DNA of 64,000 nt from Noviherbaspirillum sp. L7-7A (GCF_019052805.1 NZ_JAHQRJ010000001.1:3286001-3350000), one strand, 5' to 3'. Positions 36,480 to 45,679 are shown, numbered from the stretch's first letter. The notes: generated from the letters alone by a model not told the origin. A program made the numbers and translations.

Positions 36480-37250
36480 TCAAGGCAGCAGAGCAGACAA
36501 CCTGCGTATCGTATGAAATGCGTAGACAGAAGCGACGTGCCGAATAAAGGAAAGAAAATCGACTGCAGAGTCTTCGTTGGCGTTGTCAGAGATGGTGCGA
36601 ATCACGGAAAACGGTATGCCAAATTCATGGCACACCTGGGCAACCGCAGCGCCTTCCATCTCGACAGCCAGTAAATCCGGAAAATCCCTCTTTAATTCTT
36701 GCAGTCTTGATGCGCTGGCAATGAATTCATCGCCGCTGGCAATCAGTCCCTGATGTAGGCGGGGCTGATGCAGATTGAAATTCGCGCGGTTTTCCTCGGA
36801 TATCTCAGTCAGCAAATCCTGGTCCAGGAAATTGGTGGCTGCTTCCAGCAGATAACGATTAATTTGCGCATCGCTTGGAAATCGGGAAAGCCCGGTGAGT
36901 GGAATTTCAAATCGCGGAAAAAGCGGGCGCGTGTCCATGTCGTGTTGCACAAGCTCGCTTGCAATAACGATGTCGCCAACCCGCACTTCGGGGTCGGCAG
37001 ATCCGGCAACGCCGGTAAATAACAGATGAGAAACGTCGAAACGCTCGATCAACATGGCAGCTGTTGCAGCTGAAGCAACTTTTCCCAATCTGGACAAGAC
37101 GCAGATGCAATCGATTCCCCACAAATTGCCGTGGACATAGTCTCTCTTGCCACGGGTAAAAATTTTTCCATCGCGCATTTGGGTGATCAGGCCTGCCTGT
37201 TCTTCCTGAAGCGCGCTGATGATGCCAAGTCGGTACGGTTTTCTGTCCAT
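36480..37250 (-). CDS. mtnN: 5'-methylthioadenosine/S-adenosylhomocysteine nucleosidase
   Basis: Cleaves adenine from MTA and SAH, recycling methionine and by-products of quorum-signal synthesis. It is 256 residues. Catalytic residues can be placed: Glu in IISALQEEQAGL, Glu in AVEMEGAAVAQVCH and Asp in IRTISDNANEDS. The MTAN pattern LLFTGVAGSADPEVRVGDIVIASE is also present. It is slightly longer than E. coli Pfs (232). The gene stands alone between two AT-rich segments with DnaA boxes. Its promoter is not obvious. Confidence 0.93.
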   Translation of the reverse strand: MDRKPYRLGIISALQEEQAGLITQMRDGKIFTRGKRDYVHGNLWGIDCICVLSRLGKVASAATAAMLIERFDVSHLLFTGVAGSADPEVRVGDIVIASELVQHDMDTRPLFPRFEIPLTGLSRFPSDAQINRYLLEAATNFLDQDLLTEISEENRANFNLHQPRLHQGLIASGDEFIASASRLQELKRDFPDLLAVEMEGAAVAQVCHEFGIPFSVIRTISDNANEDSAVDFLSFIRHVASVYAFHTIRRLSALLP

Positions 37251-37546
37251 TTTTTCTCTTTCAAAGGCCCGGAAGCCGCATAAAACCGCGTATCTGGTTT
37301 TATCTTAAATAGCTGTATACAAATCTAGTAATAGTGTTAACCGGTGATTTTTTCTGTGAGTAAGTCTCGTAACGCCTTTTAAATCAATTACTTGAAACGG
37401 GGATAAAGGCTGGATAAGCCCTGTATGTTAACGTGATAGCTTCTGAACAAAAATCGGAAGTTTTGGATATCCGCGCTTATGCACAAGCCGGCAACCGGAT
37501 ATCCATAGGTTTGTCCACAGTTCAAGTGATTGAAATTTAAGGAAAT
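37251..37546. other. AT-rich intergenic region with IHF-type site and DnaA-like boxes (candidate oriC, right part)
   Basis: 296 AT-rich bases between mtnN and the LysR gene. Seen are an exact IHF consensus AATCAATTACTTG (WATCAA-N4-TTR) at 37382-37394; weak DnaA-like CGGGGATAA (37398) and GCTGGATAA (37409); TTATGCACA at 37477-37485 and TTGTCCACA at 37511-37519 (one mismatch each); and GTTAAC at 37336 and 37427. No gene was recognised. The mix of DnaA-like boxes, an IHF site and AT-rich DNA is the pattern of bacterial origins. Confidence 0.55.
37382..37394 (+). promoter_or_regulatory. IHF-type binding site
   Basis: AATCAATTACTTG fits WATCAANNNNTTR at every fixed position and is followed within 25 bases by two weak DnaA-like 9-mers. 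Confidence 0.45.
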
Positions 37547-38422
37547 TCACCGCTCCCAGACGGTTTTCAACAAGGAAAAAACGGCCTGGATGATGGGTTC
37601 CTGGGCACGCTTTGCCTGGCAAACGAAGCTCAAATCCATTGCCAGACTGACCTGATCGGCAATCACCAGGCCACGTGCCTGGGCTTCCCGCAGTGCGACG
37701 GAGTCCCTGGCTAGCGCCAAGCCGACGCCGGATTTCACGAGATCAAGCATGGACGGTTCCTGATCCACCATCGCCACCTTGTGCGGTGACACCTTATGTT
37801 GTGCAAACACTTTTGTAAGCAGTCGGTTATGGGCGGATTCGGGTGGCGTCCATATCCATGGAAGGCTGGCCAGCGATTTCCAGTCGCGGCCGGCGACCCG
37901 ATTTTTCCAGCCTTGCGGCGCCAGCACATAGTAATTAAAGGAAGTCAGCGCCTGATAACTGAATTCCTTGCCGGGAATGCCAAGGTAAAAACCGACGTCG
38001 AGTCCACCGTTCTTGATCTGCTGAAGCACCGAGCCCGACATGCCCTGCTGAAGTTGTGTTGATAATTGCGGGTAAGATTCGACAAGTCGCTTCAAAAATG
38101 CGCCAAGTCGGATGAATTCGGGATCGAGTATCGTGCCTATCGAGAGCGTGCCCGACAGGGTGGAATGCAATGCATCGGCGCCTTGGCGGAATTCCATCAA
38201 GCTGGCCAATACCCGTTCGGCAAACGGAAGCAGTTTGGCACCGTCATCGGTTAGCATCATGCCGGCTGCGGTGCGATGAAACAGTTGCAGGCCCAGCGTA
38301 CTTTGCAGGGCCTTTAATTGCAGGCTGACGGCAGGCTGCGTCAAATGCAGACGCTCGGCGGCGCGGGTCAGGTTCGCTTCCTGGGCGATGGTGACGAATG
38401 CACGTAACTGATTGAAATCCAT
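37547..38422 (-). CDS. LysR-family regulator, divergent from the MmsA-GMC-LIV cassette
   Basis: A 291-residue LysR regulator: HTH MDFNQLRAFVTIAQEANLTR...HLTQPAVSLQLKALQ, then the effector domain (LSGTLSIGTILDPEFIRLG; VLAPQGWKNRV; GVGLALARDSVALREAQARG). It is transcribed away from the mmsA-type gene across a 117-base gap, the usual arrangement for a LysR regulator and its target. A LysR gene divergent from mmsA plus a GMC dehydrogenase is known from 3-hydroxypropionate-responsive clusters of Pseudomonas, so a beta-hydroxyacid inducer is a testable guess. Confidence 0.9.
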   Translation of the reverse strand: MDFNQLRAFVTIAQEANLTRAAERLHLTQPAVSLQLKALQSTLGLQLFHRTAAGMMLTDDGAKLLPFAERVLASLMEFRQGADALHSTLSGTLSIGTILDPEFIRLGAFLKRLVESYPQLSTQLQQGMSGSVLQQIKNGGLDVGFYLGIPGKEFSYQALTSFNYYVLAPQGWKNRVAGRDWKSLASLPWIWTPPESAHNRLLTKVFAQHKVSPHKVAMVDQEPSMLDLVKSGVGLALARDSVALREAQARGLVIADQVSLAMDLSFVCQAKRAQEPIIQAVFSLLKTVWER

Positions 38423-38472
38423 AGAAGTTTAGCTTTATAAAAATTCCTTATATTGGTCGCCAGCATAACTCA

Positions 38473-38502
38473 TTGGATTTGCCAGTTGGTCATCGTTATC
38501 CT
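38473..38502 (+). promoter_or_regulatory. Putative promoter of the mmsA cassette
   Basis: TTGGAT (38473-38478) and TATCCT (38497-38502) are 18 bases apart, upstream of the mmsA start and within the LysR-mmsA gap. The match is weak, as expected for an activator-dependent promoter. Confidence 0.35.
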
Positions 38503-38539
38503 GTGCGCCATCGAACATCAATCATTCATGAGGATTTCC

Positions 38540-40054
38540 ATGAGCCAGCCCGCACGCATCGAGCACTTCATCAATGGCACCATCACCGCATCGTCCGGCG
38601 ACCGCAGCCAGGATGTGACCAATCCCGCGACTGGCGAAGTCGGTGCCCAGGTGGCGCTGGCCAGCGTGGCCGATGTGAATGCGGCGGTGGCGGCGGCAAA
38701 CGCTGCCGCGCCGGCATGGGCCGACACGGCGCCGCTGAAGCGGGCACGCATCCTGTCGAAGTTCAAGGAACTGATCGAACGGCATCATGACGACCTGGCC
38801 AGGGCGATTACGCGGGAACACGGCAAGGTATTTTCGGATGCGAAAGGGGAGGTGATCCGCGGCCTGGAGATCGTTGAATTCGCCTGCGGCGTGCCGCAGC
38901 TCCTGAAAACCCAGTTCACCGACAATATCGGCGGCGGCATCGACAACTGGCAGCTGCGCCAGCCGCTGGGCGTCACCGCCGGCATCACGCCGTTCAATTT
39001 CCCGGTCATGGTGCCGCTGTGGATGGCGCCCATGGCGCTGGCAACCGGCAACACCTTCGTGCTCAAGCCATCCGAGCGCGATCCGTCGCCGTCGCTGATG
39101 ATGGCCGACCTGCTGAAGCAGGCCGGACTGCCGGACGGCGTCTTCAATGTGGTGCAGGGCGACAAGGTGGCGGTGGATGCGCTGATCCAGCATCCGGATG
39201 TGAAGGCGGTGTCCTTTGTCGGCTCGACCCCGATCGCGGAATACATCTATACCGAAGGCGCGCGCCGCAAGGGCGCCTGGCCGCTGCGGGTGCAGGCGCT
39301 GGGCGGCGCCAAGAACCACCTGGTGGTGATGCCGGACGCCGACCTGGACCAGGCAGTGGATGCGCTGATTGGCGCGGCCTATGGCTCGGCTGGCGAGCGC
39401 TGCATGGCCATCTCGGTGGCGGTGGCGGTAGGGCAGGTGGCCGACAGGCTGATCGATGCGCTGATACCGCGCGTGAAGTCGCTGAAGGTCATGAACGGCA
39501 TGGAGGACGCGGCCGAGATGGGCCCGGTGGTCACCGCCCAGCACAAGGCCAAGATCGAAGGCTATATCGAGGAAGGCGTGCGCGCCGGCGCCCGGCTGCT
39601 GGTCGATGGCCGCGGCCTGAAGGTGCCTGGCCATGAAAACGGCTTCTTCCTGGGTGGCACCCTGTTCGACCAGGTGACGCCGGAAATGAAGATCTACCAG
39701 GAAGAGATTTTCGGGCCGGTGCTGTGCGTGGTGCGCGTGCCCGACCTGAAGTCGGCGGTGGAACTGATCAATGCCCACGAATACGGCAATGGCGTGTCGC
39801 TGTTCACCTCGGACGGCAATACGGCCCGCGAATTCTCGCGCCGCATCGAGGTGGGCATGGTGGGCGTGAACGTGCCCATCCCGGTGCCGATGGCCTGGCA
39901 TTCCTTCGGCGGCTGGAAGCGCTCGCTGTTTGGCGACGCCCATATCTATGGCGAGGAGGGCGTGCGGTTCTACACCCGCTACAAGTCCATCATGCAGCGC
40001 TGGCCGCAATCCATCGACAAGGGTGCGGAATTCACGATGCCGGTGGCGAAGTAA
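38540..40054 (+). CDS. mmsA: CoA-acylating methylmalonate/malonate-semialdehyde dehydrogenase
   Basis: Oxidises methylmalonate (or malonate) semialdehyde to propionyl-CoA (or acetyl-CoA) with loss of carbon dioxide. It is 504 residues from the ATG at 38540; the in-frame extension to 38453 is excluded. Marks are [64 protein letters not shown] and the catalytic cysteine in [15 protein letters not shown]. The pattern [19 protein letters not shown] is specific to the MMSDH branch. It is first in a rightward series with the GMC oxidoreductase 23 bases later. Confidence 0.95.
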   Translation: MSQPARIEHFINGTITASSGDRSQDVTNPATGEVGAQVALASVADVNAAVAAANAAAPAWADTAPLKRARILSKFKELIERHHDDLARAITREHGKVFSDAKGEVIRGLEIVEFACGVPQLLKTQFTDNIGGGIDNWQLRQPLGVTAGITPFNFPVMVPLWMAPMALATGNTFVLKPSERDPSPSLMMADLLKQAGLPDGVFNVVQGDKVAVDALIQHPDVKAVSFVGSTPIAEYIYTEGARRKGAWPLRVQALGGAKNHLVVMPDADLDQAVDALIGAAYGSAGERCMAISVAVAVGQVADRLIDALIPRVKSLKVMNGMEDAAEMGPVVTAQHKAKIEGYIEEGVRAGARLLVDGRGLKVPGHENGFFLGGTLFDQVTPEMKIYQEEIFGPVLCVVRVPDLKSAVELINAHEYGNGVSLFTSDGNTAREFSRRIEVGMVGVNVPIPVPMAWHSFGGWKRSLFGDAHIYGEEGVRFYTRYKSIMQRWPQSIDKGAEFTMPVAK

Positions 40055-40077
40055 GGTTGAAAGACAGGGAGACGACA

Positions 40078-41703
40078 GTGGAATCGGCAGGCAAATTCGA
40101 CTACATCATCATCGGCGCCGGCTCGGCCGGCTGCGTACTGGCCAACCGCCTGACCCAGGACCCGGATGTGTCCGTGCTGCTGCTGGAGGCGGGCCGCAAG
40201 GATGATTACATCTGGATCCATATCCCTGTCGGCTATCTGTACTGCATCGATAATCCGCGCACCGACTGGCTGTACCGCACAGAGGTCGATGCCGGCCTCA
40301 ATGGCCGCAGCCTGGTCTACCCGCGCGGCAAGGTGCTGGGCGGCTCCTCGTCGATCAACGGCATGATCTACATGCGCGGCCAGTCGCATGACTATGACCA
40401 GTGGGCCGCGCTGACCGGCGACGACAGCTGGCGCTGGGACGCGGTGCTGCCGCTGTTCAAGAAGACCGAGGACTACTACAACGGCGCCGATGAATTCCAT
40501 GGCAGCGGCGGCGAGTGGCGGGTGGAAAGGCAGCGCCTCAAGTGGGAGATCCTGGAAGCCTTCCGCGACGCGGCGGAACAGGTCGGCATTCCGAAGACCG
40601 CCGACTTCAATCGCGGCGACAACAATGGCTGCGGCTACTTCGACGTCAACCAGCGCCGCGGCATACGCTGGAACACCGCCAAGGCCTTCCTGAAGCCGGC
40701 CAGCAAGCGCAGCAACCTCACCATCATGACCGGCTGCCATGTGCAGCGGCTGAAGATCGCGACGACGGAAAGCGGCAAGGCCTGCACCGGCGTCGAATTC
40801 ACCGGCGGCGGCCGTGCATGGACGGCCGATGCCACCCGTGAAACCCTGCTTTGCGCCGGCGCCATCGGCTCGCCGCAAATCCTGCAGCTGTCGGGCATCG
40901 GGCCGGGCGCGCTGCTGCAGCAGCATGGCATCAAGGTCGAGCTCGATGCGCCCGGCGTTGGCGACAACCTGCAGGACCATCTGCAGATCCGCATGGCCTT
41001 CAAGGTAAGCGGCGCCAAGACCCTGAACACCATGGCCAACAACTGGTTCGGCAAGATGAAGATCGGCATGGAGTATGTGCTCAACCAGAGCGGCCCGATG
41101 TCGATGGCGCCATCGCAGCTTGGCGCCTTCACCCGCTCCGACGCCAGCCAGGCCACGCCCAACCTGCAATACCATGTGCAGCCGCTGTCGCTGGAGCGCT
41201 TCGGCGAACCGCTGCATCCATTCCCGGCCTTCACCGCCAGCGTCTGCAATCTGCGGCCGACGGCGCGCGGCCATGTGCGCATCGCGTCGGCCGACGCCTC
41301 GGCGGCGCCGAAGATCACGGCCAATTATCTGAGCACGCCGGAAGACCGCAAGATCGCCGCCGAATCGCTGAAGCTGACCCGCACCATCGTCCATGCGCCG
41401 GCGATGAAAAAGTATGCGCCCGAGGAATTCAAGCCCGGCGCGCACCTGACGACCGACGAGGAACTGGCCCGCGCGGCAGGCGATATCAGCACCACCATCT
41501 TCCATCCGGTGGGCACCTGCAGGATGGGTCGCGATGACGATGCCAGCGCCGTTCTCGACAGCCAGCTGCGGGTGCGCGGCGTGGCGGGACTGCGCGTGGT
41601 GGATGCGTCCATCATGCCCGTCATCACCTCCGGCAATCCGAATTCGCCCACCATCATGATTGCCGAAAAGGCGGCTGCGCTGCTACGCGCGAGCTATCGT
41701 TGA
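40078..41703 (+). CDS. GMC-family FAD oxidoreductase (choline-dehydrogenase-like)
   Basis: FAD-dependent alcohol dehydrogenase of 541 residues from the GTG at 40078 (AGGGAGA upstream). FAD-binding YIIIGAGSAGCVLANRLT is followed by VLLLEAGRKD. The GMC signature 1 is YPRGKVLGGSSSINGMIYMRG, and signature 2 is LLCAGAIGSPQILQLSGIG. The catalytic His lies in FHPVGTCRMGRDD, and the end has SGNPNSPTIMIAEKAA. Placed behind mmsA with a divergent LysR, it parallels the FAD-type 3-hydroxypropionate dehydrogenase (HpdH) clusters; choline or other alcohols remain possible substrates. Confidence 0.92.
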   Translation: MESAGKFDYIIIGAGSAGCVLANRLTQDPDVSVLLLEAGRKDDYIWIHIPVGYLYCIDNPRTDWLYRTEVDAGLNGRSLVYPRGKVLGGSSSINGMIYMRGQSHDYDQWAALTGDDSWRWDAVLPLFKKTEDYYNGADEFHGSGGEWRVERQRLKWEILEAFRDAAEQVGIPKTADFNRGDNNGCGYFDVNQRRGIRWNTAKAFLKPASKRSNLTIMTGCHVQRLKIATTESGKACTGVEFTGGGRAWTADATRETLLCAGAIGSPQILQLSGIGPGALLQQHGIKVELDAPGVGDNLQDHLQIRMAFKVSGAKTLNTMANNWFGKMKIGMEYVLNQSGPMSMAPSQLGAFTRSDASQATPNLQYHVQPLSLERFGEPLHPFPAFTASVCNLRPTARGHVRIASADASAAPKITANYLSTPEDRKIAAESLKLTRTIVHAPAMKKYAPEEFKPGAHLTTDEELARAAGDISTTIFHPVGTCRMGRDDDASAVLDSQLRVRGVAGLRVVDASIMPVITSGNPNSPTIMIAEKAAALLRASYR

Positions 41704-41898
41704 CGGCATCGACCCGCACGCCGTGGAACAGCCTCTTATTTGTTGAACAACTGCAGCAGGCGCATGTATGATGCGCTAGCGCAAAACACAGTAACAAAGC
41801 TTGACGCACGGTAGTTATACCGTATTGCTAAAAAGATCAGGCGCTGTGTAGGATGCGAAAAATCTAGACGAATAAGCAAGAGCCACACAGGAGACCCC
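41704..41898. other. Gap between the GMC gene and the ABC transporter
   Basis: 195 bases without a gene. A weak promoter candidate is TTGACG (41801-41806) with TATTGC (41823-41828), spacing 16. The transporter may therefore be transcribed separately from mmsA-GMC. No terminator is visible after the GMC gene. Confidence 0.4.
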
Positions 41899-42669
41899 AT
41901 GGCCGATGTCATTCTGGAGACCAGGCACCTGACCAAGGAGTTCAAGGGATTCACTGCGGTGAACGATGTGAATCTTCAGGTCCAGCGGGGCCATATCCAT
42001 GCACTGATCGGCCCCAACGGCGCCGGCAAGACCACCTGCTTCAACCTGCTGACCAAGTTCCTGGTGCCAACGGCGGGCCAGATCCTGTTCAATAACCGCG
42101 ACATCACTTCGGCAGCACCGGCGCAGATCGCGCGCCAGGGCATCATCCGCTCGTTCCAGATCTCGGCCGTCTTCCCGCATCTCACCGTGATGGAAAACGT
42201 GCGCATCGGCCTGCAGCGCGCGCTTGGCAATTCCTTCCACTTCTGGACCAGCGAACGCACGCTGTCGCGCCTGAATGACCGCGCGATGGCCTTGCTGGCC
42301 GAAGTCGACCTGACCGAGTTCGCCGACACCGTCACGGTGGACCTGCCATACGGCCGCAAGCGTGCGCTGGAGATCGCCACCACGCTGGGCATGGAGCCCG
42401 AACTCATGCTGCTCGACGAGCCTACCCAGGGCATGGGCCACGAAGACGTCCACCGCGTCACCGCGCTGATCAAGAAGGTATCGGCCGGCCGCACCATCCT
42501 GATGGTGGAACACAACATGAGCGTGGTCTCGGGCATCTGCGACCGCATCTCGGTATTGCAGCGCGGCGCCATGCTGGCCGAGGGCAACTACCAGGAAGTG
42601 TCGTCGAATCCCCAGGTGATGGAAGCCTATATGGGCACCACCAGCGGCGCGCTCGAAGGCGCACATTGA
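41899..42669 (+). CDS. LIV-type ABC transporter ATP-binding protein (LivG-like)
   Basis: A 256-residue ATPase for a branched-chain amino acid/amide-type importer. Walker A is intact (GPNGAGKTT, 38-46), the Q-loop lies in IIRSFQIS, Walker B in LMLLDEPTQGMG and the H-loop in ILMVEHNMSVV. The signature region reads LPYGRKRALEIA in place of LSGGQ, which is normal for LivG-type proteins. GGAGACCCC precedes the ATG. It is first of five genes ordered G-F-binding protein-H-M. Confidence 0.94.
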   Translation: MADVILETRHLTKEFKGFTAVNDVNLQVQRGHIHALIGPNGAGKTTCFNLLTKFLVPTAGQILFNNRDITSAAPAQIARQGIIRSFQISAVFPHLTVMENVRIGLQRALGNSFHFWTSERTLSRLNDRAMALLAEVDLTEFADTVTVDLPYGRKRALEIATTLGMEPELMLLDEPTQGMGHEDVHRVTALIKKVSAGRTILMVEHNMSVVSGICDRISVLQRGAMLAEGNYQEVSSNPQVMEAYMGTTSGALEGAH

Positions 42670-42717
42670 TCAACACGGCGGCGGCACGCTCTGCTGCCGC
42701 CGGTCTGGAAAGCACAC

Positions 42718-43425
42718 ATGGAAAAAGCGCTTGAAGTCGCCAACCTGCACGCCTGGTATGGCGAATCGCATATTCTGCACGACCTCAGTTTTTCAGTGAG
42801 CAAGGGCGAGGTCGTCACGCTCCTCGGCCGCAACGGCGCCGGGCGCACCACCACGCTGCGCGCCATCATGGGCCTGACCGGCGCGCGCCGCGGCTCCATC
42901 AGGATCAACGGCGCCGAGGCGATACAGCTGCCGACCTACCGGGTGGCGCACCTGGGCGTGGGCTATTGCCCGGAAGAGCGCGGCATCTTCTCGTCGCTGT
43001 CGGCCGAGGAAAACCTGATGCTGCCGCCGTCGGTGTCCAAGACCGACCGCGGCATGTCGATCGAAGAGATCTACGACATGTTTCCCAACCTGGCGGAGCG
43101 CCGCAACAGCCAGGGCACCCGACTGTCCGGCGGCGAGCAGCAGATGCTGGCGGTGGCGCGCATCCTGCGCACCGGCGCGCGCCTCCTGCTGCTCGACGAG
43201 ATTTCCGAAGGCCTGGCGCCGGTCATCGTGCAGGCGCTGGCGCGCATGATCACAACCCTGAAGGCCAAGGGTTACACCATCGTGATGGTGGAACAGAATT
43301 TCCGTTTCGCGGCACCGCTCGCGGACCGGTTTTACGTGGTGGAGCATGGTCAGATCGTGGAGACCTTTGCTGCATCCGAATTGAACGCCAAGATGCCGGT
43401 GTTAAACGAACTGCTCGGGGTCTGA
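42718..43425 (+). CDS. LIV-type ABC transporter ATP-binding protein (LivF-like) with Arg in Walker A
   Basis: A 235-residue second ATPase. The Walker A loop reads GRNGAGRTT (37-45), so the lysine that normally contacts the ATP phosphates is arginine (R43, codon CGC). The signature LSGGEQQMLAVARIL is canonical. Walker B is LLLLDEISEGLAP, with Ile where Pro is usual, and the H-loop VEQNFRFA has Gln-Asn, as is common for LivF. YCPEERGIFSSLSAEENLML matches the family. The remaining motifs are good, so this is not a decayed gene. Confidence 0.92.
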   Translation: MEKALEVANLHAWYGESHILHDLSFSVSKGEVVTLLGRNGAGRTTTLRAIMGLTGARRGSIRINGAEAIQLPTYRVAHLGVGYCPEERGIFSSLSAEENLMLPPSVSKTDRGMSIEEIYDMFPNLAERRNSQGTRLSGGEQQMLAVARILRTGARLLLLDEISEGLAPVIVQALARMITTLKAKGYTIVMVEQNFRFAAPLADRFYVVEHGQIVETFAASELNAKMPVLNELLGV

Positions 43426-43478
43426 ACCCGGGCCCGGGACAGCATAAAGGCATCGCCCCATTCATCAAGGAGAAGACA

Positions 43479-44693
43479 ATGAAGTTGAAGGCTAAAGTAA
43501 TTGCGATGGCAGTGGCATCGATTGCCGCCATGGGTTTCGGCGCAGGCGCGAACGCGCAGATCTCCGGCGACGTAGTGAAGATCGGCTTCATCACCGATAT
43601 CTCGGGCCTGTACTCCGACATCGACGGCCAGGGCGGCGCCGAAGCCATCAAGATGGCGATTGCCGACTTCGGCGGCACGGTCAACGGCAAGAAGATCGAG
43701 CTCGTCACCGCCGACCACCAGAACAAGGCCGACATCGCCGCCAGCAAGGCGCGCGAATGGTTCGACCGTGAAGGCGTGGACATGCTGATCGGCGGCACCA
43801 ACTCGGCAACCGGCCTGGCGATGGCCAAGGTCGCGGCCGAGAAGAAGAAGCCCTTCATCTCGATCGGCGCCGGCACCGCGCGCCTGACCAACGAGGAATG
43901 CTCGCCCTATACCGTGCACTATGCCTATGACACCGTGGCGCTGGCCAAGGGCACGGGCGGCGCGGTGGTGAAGCAGGGCGGCAAGTCCTGGTACTTCCTG
44001 ACCGCCGACTACGCCTTCGGCGCTTCGCTGGAGAACGATACCTCGGCCGTGGTCAAGGCATCCGGCGGCCAGGTGCTGGGCTCGGTCAAGCATCCGCTGT
44101 CGGCATCGGACTTCTCGTCCTTCCTGCTGCAGGCGCAGGCTTCCAAGGCCCAGATCCTGGGCTTGGCCAACGCCGGCGGCGACACCATCAATGCGATCAA
44201 GGCCGCCAATGAATTCGGCGTGACCAAGACCATGAAGCTGGCCGGCCTGCTGATGTTCATCAATGACGTCCACTCGCTGACGCCGGCGCTGACCCAGGGC
44301 ATGTACCTGACCGACAGCTGGTACTGGGACCAGAACGACGACACCCGCGCCTTCGCCAAGCGCTACTTCAGCAAGATGAAGAAGATGCCATCGAGCCTGC
44401 AGGCGGCAGACTATTCGGCCACGCTGCAGTATCTGAACGCGGTCAAGGCAGCCGGCACCGATGACACCGAAAAGGCCTGGGAGAAGTTCAAGTCCAGCAA
44501 GATCAACGACATGTATGCCAAGAACGGCACCATCCGCGCCGACGGCAGCATGATCCATGACATGTACCTGATGCAGGTGAAGGCGCCCAACGAATCCAAG
44601 ACGCCGTGGGACTACTTCAAGATCGTGGCGACGATTCCGGGCGACCAGGCTTTCACGACCAAAGCCGAAACCAAGTGCGCTGCCTGGAAATAA
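43479..44693 (+). CDS. LIV-type ABC transporter periplasmic substrate-binding protein
   Basis: A 404-residue type I periplasmic binding protein (Peripla_BP_6). Signal peptide MKLKAKVIAMAVASIAAMGF...ANA is cleaved near residue 25. The mature protein begins ISGDVVKIGFITDISGLYSD and includes DMLIGGTNSATGLAMAKVAA and WYFLTADYAFGASLENDT, typical of amide/branched-chain and aromatic-acid binders. GGAGAAGACA precedes the ATG. A terminator-like hairpin follows before the permease genes, which would give more binding protein than permease. The ligand cannot be read from the sequence. Confidence 0.94.
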   Translation: MKLKAKVIAMAVASIAAMGFGAGANAQISGDVVKIGFITDISGLYSDIDGQGGAEAIKMAIADFGGTVNGKKIELVTADHQNKADIAASKAREWFDREGVDMLIGGTNSATGLAMAKVAAEKKKPFISIGAGTARLTNEECSPYTVHYAYDTVALAKGTGGAVVKQGGKSWYFLTADYAFGASLENDTSAVVKASGGQVLGSVKHPLSASDFSSFLLQAQASKAQILGLANAGGDTINAIKAANEFGVTKTMKLAGLLMFINDVHSLTPALTQGMYLTDSWYWDQNDDTRAFAKRYFSKMKKMPSSLQAADYSATLQYLNAVKAAGTDDTEKAWEKFKSSKINDMYAKNGTIRADGSMIHDMYLMQVKAPNESKTPWDYFKIVATIPGDQAFTTKAETKCAAWK

Positions 44694-44708
44694 TCAGCAG
44701 CCTGTGTG

Positions 44709-44739
44709 CGGCGCGCGGCTGGTTCGCGCGCCGTTTTTT
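44709..44739 (+). terminator. Terminator/attenuator between binding protein and permeases
   Basis: CGGCGCGCG pairs perfectly with CGCGCGCCG around GCTGGTT, followed by TTTTTT. Placed inside the transporter operon, it probably lets only part of the transcripts continue into livHM. Confidence 0.88.
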
Positions 44740-44782
44740 CTGTGCCCGTCCGGCTCCGGCCGGATGATTTGAGATAAGCGCG

Positions 44783-45667
44783 ATGGAAATTTTCGGCATA
44801 CCCCTGCAGGCGATGTTGAGCCAGCTGCTGCTGGGCCTGGTCAATGGCTCGTTCTACGCGATGTTGTCGCTTGGGCTGGCCGTGATCTTCGGCTTGCTCA
44901 ACGTGATCAACTTCGCCCATGGCGCCCTGTACATGATGGGCGCATTCATCGCCTGGATGGGCTTGAGCTACTTCGGCATCAATTACTGGGTGATGCTGGT
45001 AGCCGCGCCGCTGATTGTCGGCCTGTTCGGCATCATTATTGAAAAGACCATGCTGCGCTGGCTCTACAAGCTGGACCATCTGTATGGCCTGCTGCTGACC
45101 TTCGGCATCACGCTGATGGTGGAGGGCGTGTTCCGCTCGGTCTATGGCGTCTCCGGCCAGCCTTATTCGGTACCCAGCGCCCTGAGCGGTGCGACCAACC
45201 TCGGCTTCATGGTGCTGCCCAATTACCGCGCCTGGGTGGTGGTGGCTTCGCTGATCGTCTGTTTCGTGACCTGGTTCGTGATTGAAAAGACCAAGCTGGG
45301 CGCCTACCTGCGCGCCGGCACCGAGAACCCGAAGATGGTGGAGGCCTTCGGCATCAACGTGCCGCTGATGGTCACGCTGACCTACGGCTTCGGCGTGGCG
45401 CTTGCAGCTTTTGCCGGCGTGCTGGCCGCGCCGGTGATCCAGGTGTCGCCGCTGATGGGTTCCAACCTGATCATCACCGTGTTCGCGGTGGTCGTGATCG
45501 GCGGCATGGGTTCCATCATGGGCTCGATCCTGACCGGCCTGGGCCTGGGCATCATCGAAGGCCTGACGCGGGTGTTCTATCCGCAGCTGTCGGCCACCGT
45601 GGTGTTCATCATCATGGCGATCGTGCTGATGATTCGTCCCGCCGGCCTGTTCGGCAAAGAAAAGTAA
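44783..45667 (+). CDS. LIV-type ABC transporter permease (LivH-like)
   Basis: A 294-residue inner-membrane permease with about eight helices. It opens QLLLGLVNGSFYAMLSLGLAVIFGLLNVINFAHGALYM, the hallmark LivH start. The conserved cytoplasmic loop is LRAGTENPKMVEAFGINVPL, the EAA-like coupling region. It ends VFIIMAIVLMIRPAGLFGKEK. It is followed after six bases or so by the second permease. Confidence 0.95.
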   Translation: MEIFGIPLQAMLSQLLLGLVNGSFYAMLSLGLAVIFGLLNVINFAHGALYMMGAFIAWMGLSYFGINYWVMLVAAPLIVGLFGIIIEKTMLRWLYKLDHLYGLLLTFGITLMVEGVFRSVYGVSGQPYSVPSALSGATNLGFMVLPNYRAWVVVASLIVCFVTWFVIEKTKLGAYLRAGTENPKMVEAFGINVPLMVTLTYGFGVALAAFAGVLAAPVIQVSPLMGSNLIITVFAVVVIGGMGSIMGSILTGLGLGIIEGLTRVFYPQLSATVVFIIMAIVLMIRPAGLFGKEK

Positions 45668-45679
45668 TCGGAGATGGCA

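Noticed and set aside
41899-42669. LivG-like ATPase as a degenerate protein because LSGGQ is absent
   Set aside because: LPYGRxRxLEIA is the usual signature form in LivG proteins; Walker A, Walker B and the H-loop are intact.
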